NCBI GenBank assembly: GCA_045598945.1
Contig: JAZRVD010000257.1
Location: 1-24,251, forward strand
Length of the DNA: 24,251 nt
Direction: 5' to 3'
From: Colimorpha sp045598945
Lineage (GTDB): Bacteria > Bacteroidota > Bacteroidia > Bacteroidales > P3
In this document: one piece after another, positions 23,858 through 24,251 of the stretch
Position numbering within the stretch: position 1 is the first letter of the stretch
Layout of the letters: every line of letters begins with the position of its first letter
Notes under the pieces: model-generated
Database searches by the model: none
What the model was told of the DNA's origin: nothing
The model's input: only the letters and a program-made list of their open reading frames with translations
Made by a program: the position numbers and the translations under genes

Positions 23858-24054
23858 TATTACTGTCCGATAAACTTTTTGATAAAAGAGAAAAAAAAGG
23901 GCTGATTTATACAAAAAATACTCACGAAAATGTCAGACTCATTATCTGATAACACAAAAGGATAATGAGTGTGTGGAGGAAAGAATATGTATAGCATAAT
24001 TCTTTACTATCAATGGATTAAACTATACGGTTTGTGATTTAGCGGACAGTAATA
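23858..24054. mobile_element. Candidate 197-bp non-coding element with inverted-repeat ends
   Basis: The left end TATTACTGTCCGATAAA (23858-23874) and the right end TTTAGCGGACAGTAATA (24038-24054) are inverted repeats matching at 16 of 17 positions, including 12 contiguous bases at the outer edge. The interior has no gene. It holds a 10-bp inverted repeat (ACTCATTATC at 23937-23946, GATAATGAGT at 23961-23970). This is the form of a MITE or solo transposon derivative; no unambiguous target duplication flanks it beyond A+T-rich bases. A third copy of the end lies at 121-140. Confidence 0.5.
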
Positions 24055-24072
24055 TAATAGTTTGTAATTAAC

Positions 24073-24151
24073 GCCCCAACGGGGCAACAAGCTTTCAGCC
24101 CAGGGCGCCGCCCTGGGTGTTATCGCCCGTCAATCCTCGCCCTGTAAGGGC
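24073..24151. repeat. REP-like cluster of three short hairpins
   Basis: Three perfect stems, each with a 3-nt loop, follow each other: GCCCC/GGGGC (24073-24085, loop AAC), CCCAGGGC/GCCCTGGG (24099-24117, loop GCC) and GCCCT/AGGGC (24139-24151, loop GTA). The G+C-rich block stands out from its A+T-rich surroundings. Similar palindromes recur in many Bacteroidota genomes and resemble REP elements moved by REP-associated (IS200-like Y1) transposases; that link is from memory, not from this sequence. Confidence 0.65.
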
Positions 24152-24251
24152 AAAAGCACTATCCACACTTAGTTCTACAAGTAGCTTGCAAAGACGTTGG
24201 AGTTTTCTGGATTAGCAACAATAGTACGTATTTTATTGATGTACTATATCA
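24152..24251. other. Gene-free right edge
   Basis: No coding frame or promoter is evident in the last 100 bp. ATAGTAC (24221-24227) and GTACTAT (24241-24247) form a 7-bp inverted repeat with a 13-nt loop at the very end. It has no T-tract within the window, so its role cannot be judged. Confidence 0.4.

Overview
The window reads as chromosomal DNA of a member of the Bacteroidota, order Bacteroidales (a Prevotellaceae- or Muribaculaceae-like organism is my best guess). Evidence: promoters with the Bacteroidota -7 box TAnnTTTG instead of sigma70 boxes; two secreted C10 proteases ending in type IX secretion sorting domains with BACON and choice-of-anchor-J modules; a lipoprotein with the charged Bacteroidota surface-export signal; a GSCFA protein; a DnaE with the PHP insertion usual in this phylum; and an AAA/DUF4143 ATPase. 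All complete genes lie on the + strand. I see no rRNA, tRNA, CRISPR array or intact transposase.

Layout. Positions 1-184 hold a probable divergent promoter and a repeat end in front of an EamA-family exporter (185-1060). Two paralogous exported or membrane proteins of unknown role follow (1144-1896, 2064-2903). Then come ftsK (2933-5386) and ddl (5405-6388), a cell division and cell wall pair, closed by a terminator. A gene-free stretch carries six copies of a palindromic 33-bp repeat (about 6508-6699), ending in the promoter of an AAA ATPase with a nuclease-like C-terminus (6729-8063). A second gap of about 400 bp holds a promoter for an arginine-decarboxylase-type PLP enzyme (8470-9879). 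After it come a membrane-anchored endonuclease/exonuclease/phosphatase-family protein (9908-10948) and a GH3 glycosidase lipoprotein (10994-13243).

Next is a separate unit: its own promoter, a surface lipoprotein with a polyglutamine tract (13306-13992) and a strong 15-bp terminator. A further promoter drives two tandem C10 cysteine proteases (14124-16742, 16758-19022). dnaE (19042-22977) and a GSCFA hydrolase (22996-23856) follow with gaps of only about 20 bp, so this may be one long transcript. The last 395 bp contain no gene. They hold a 197-bp segment bounded by 17-bp inverted repeats (the same end sequence recurs at 121-140) and then a REP-like cluster of three hairpins with 3-nt loops.

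Most genes are ordinary housekeeping or envelope functions. The most unusual structures are the 33-bp array with its ATPase, the inverted-repeat element with its distant third end, and the REP-like cluster at the right edge.
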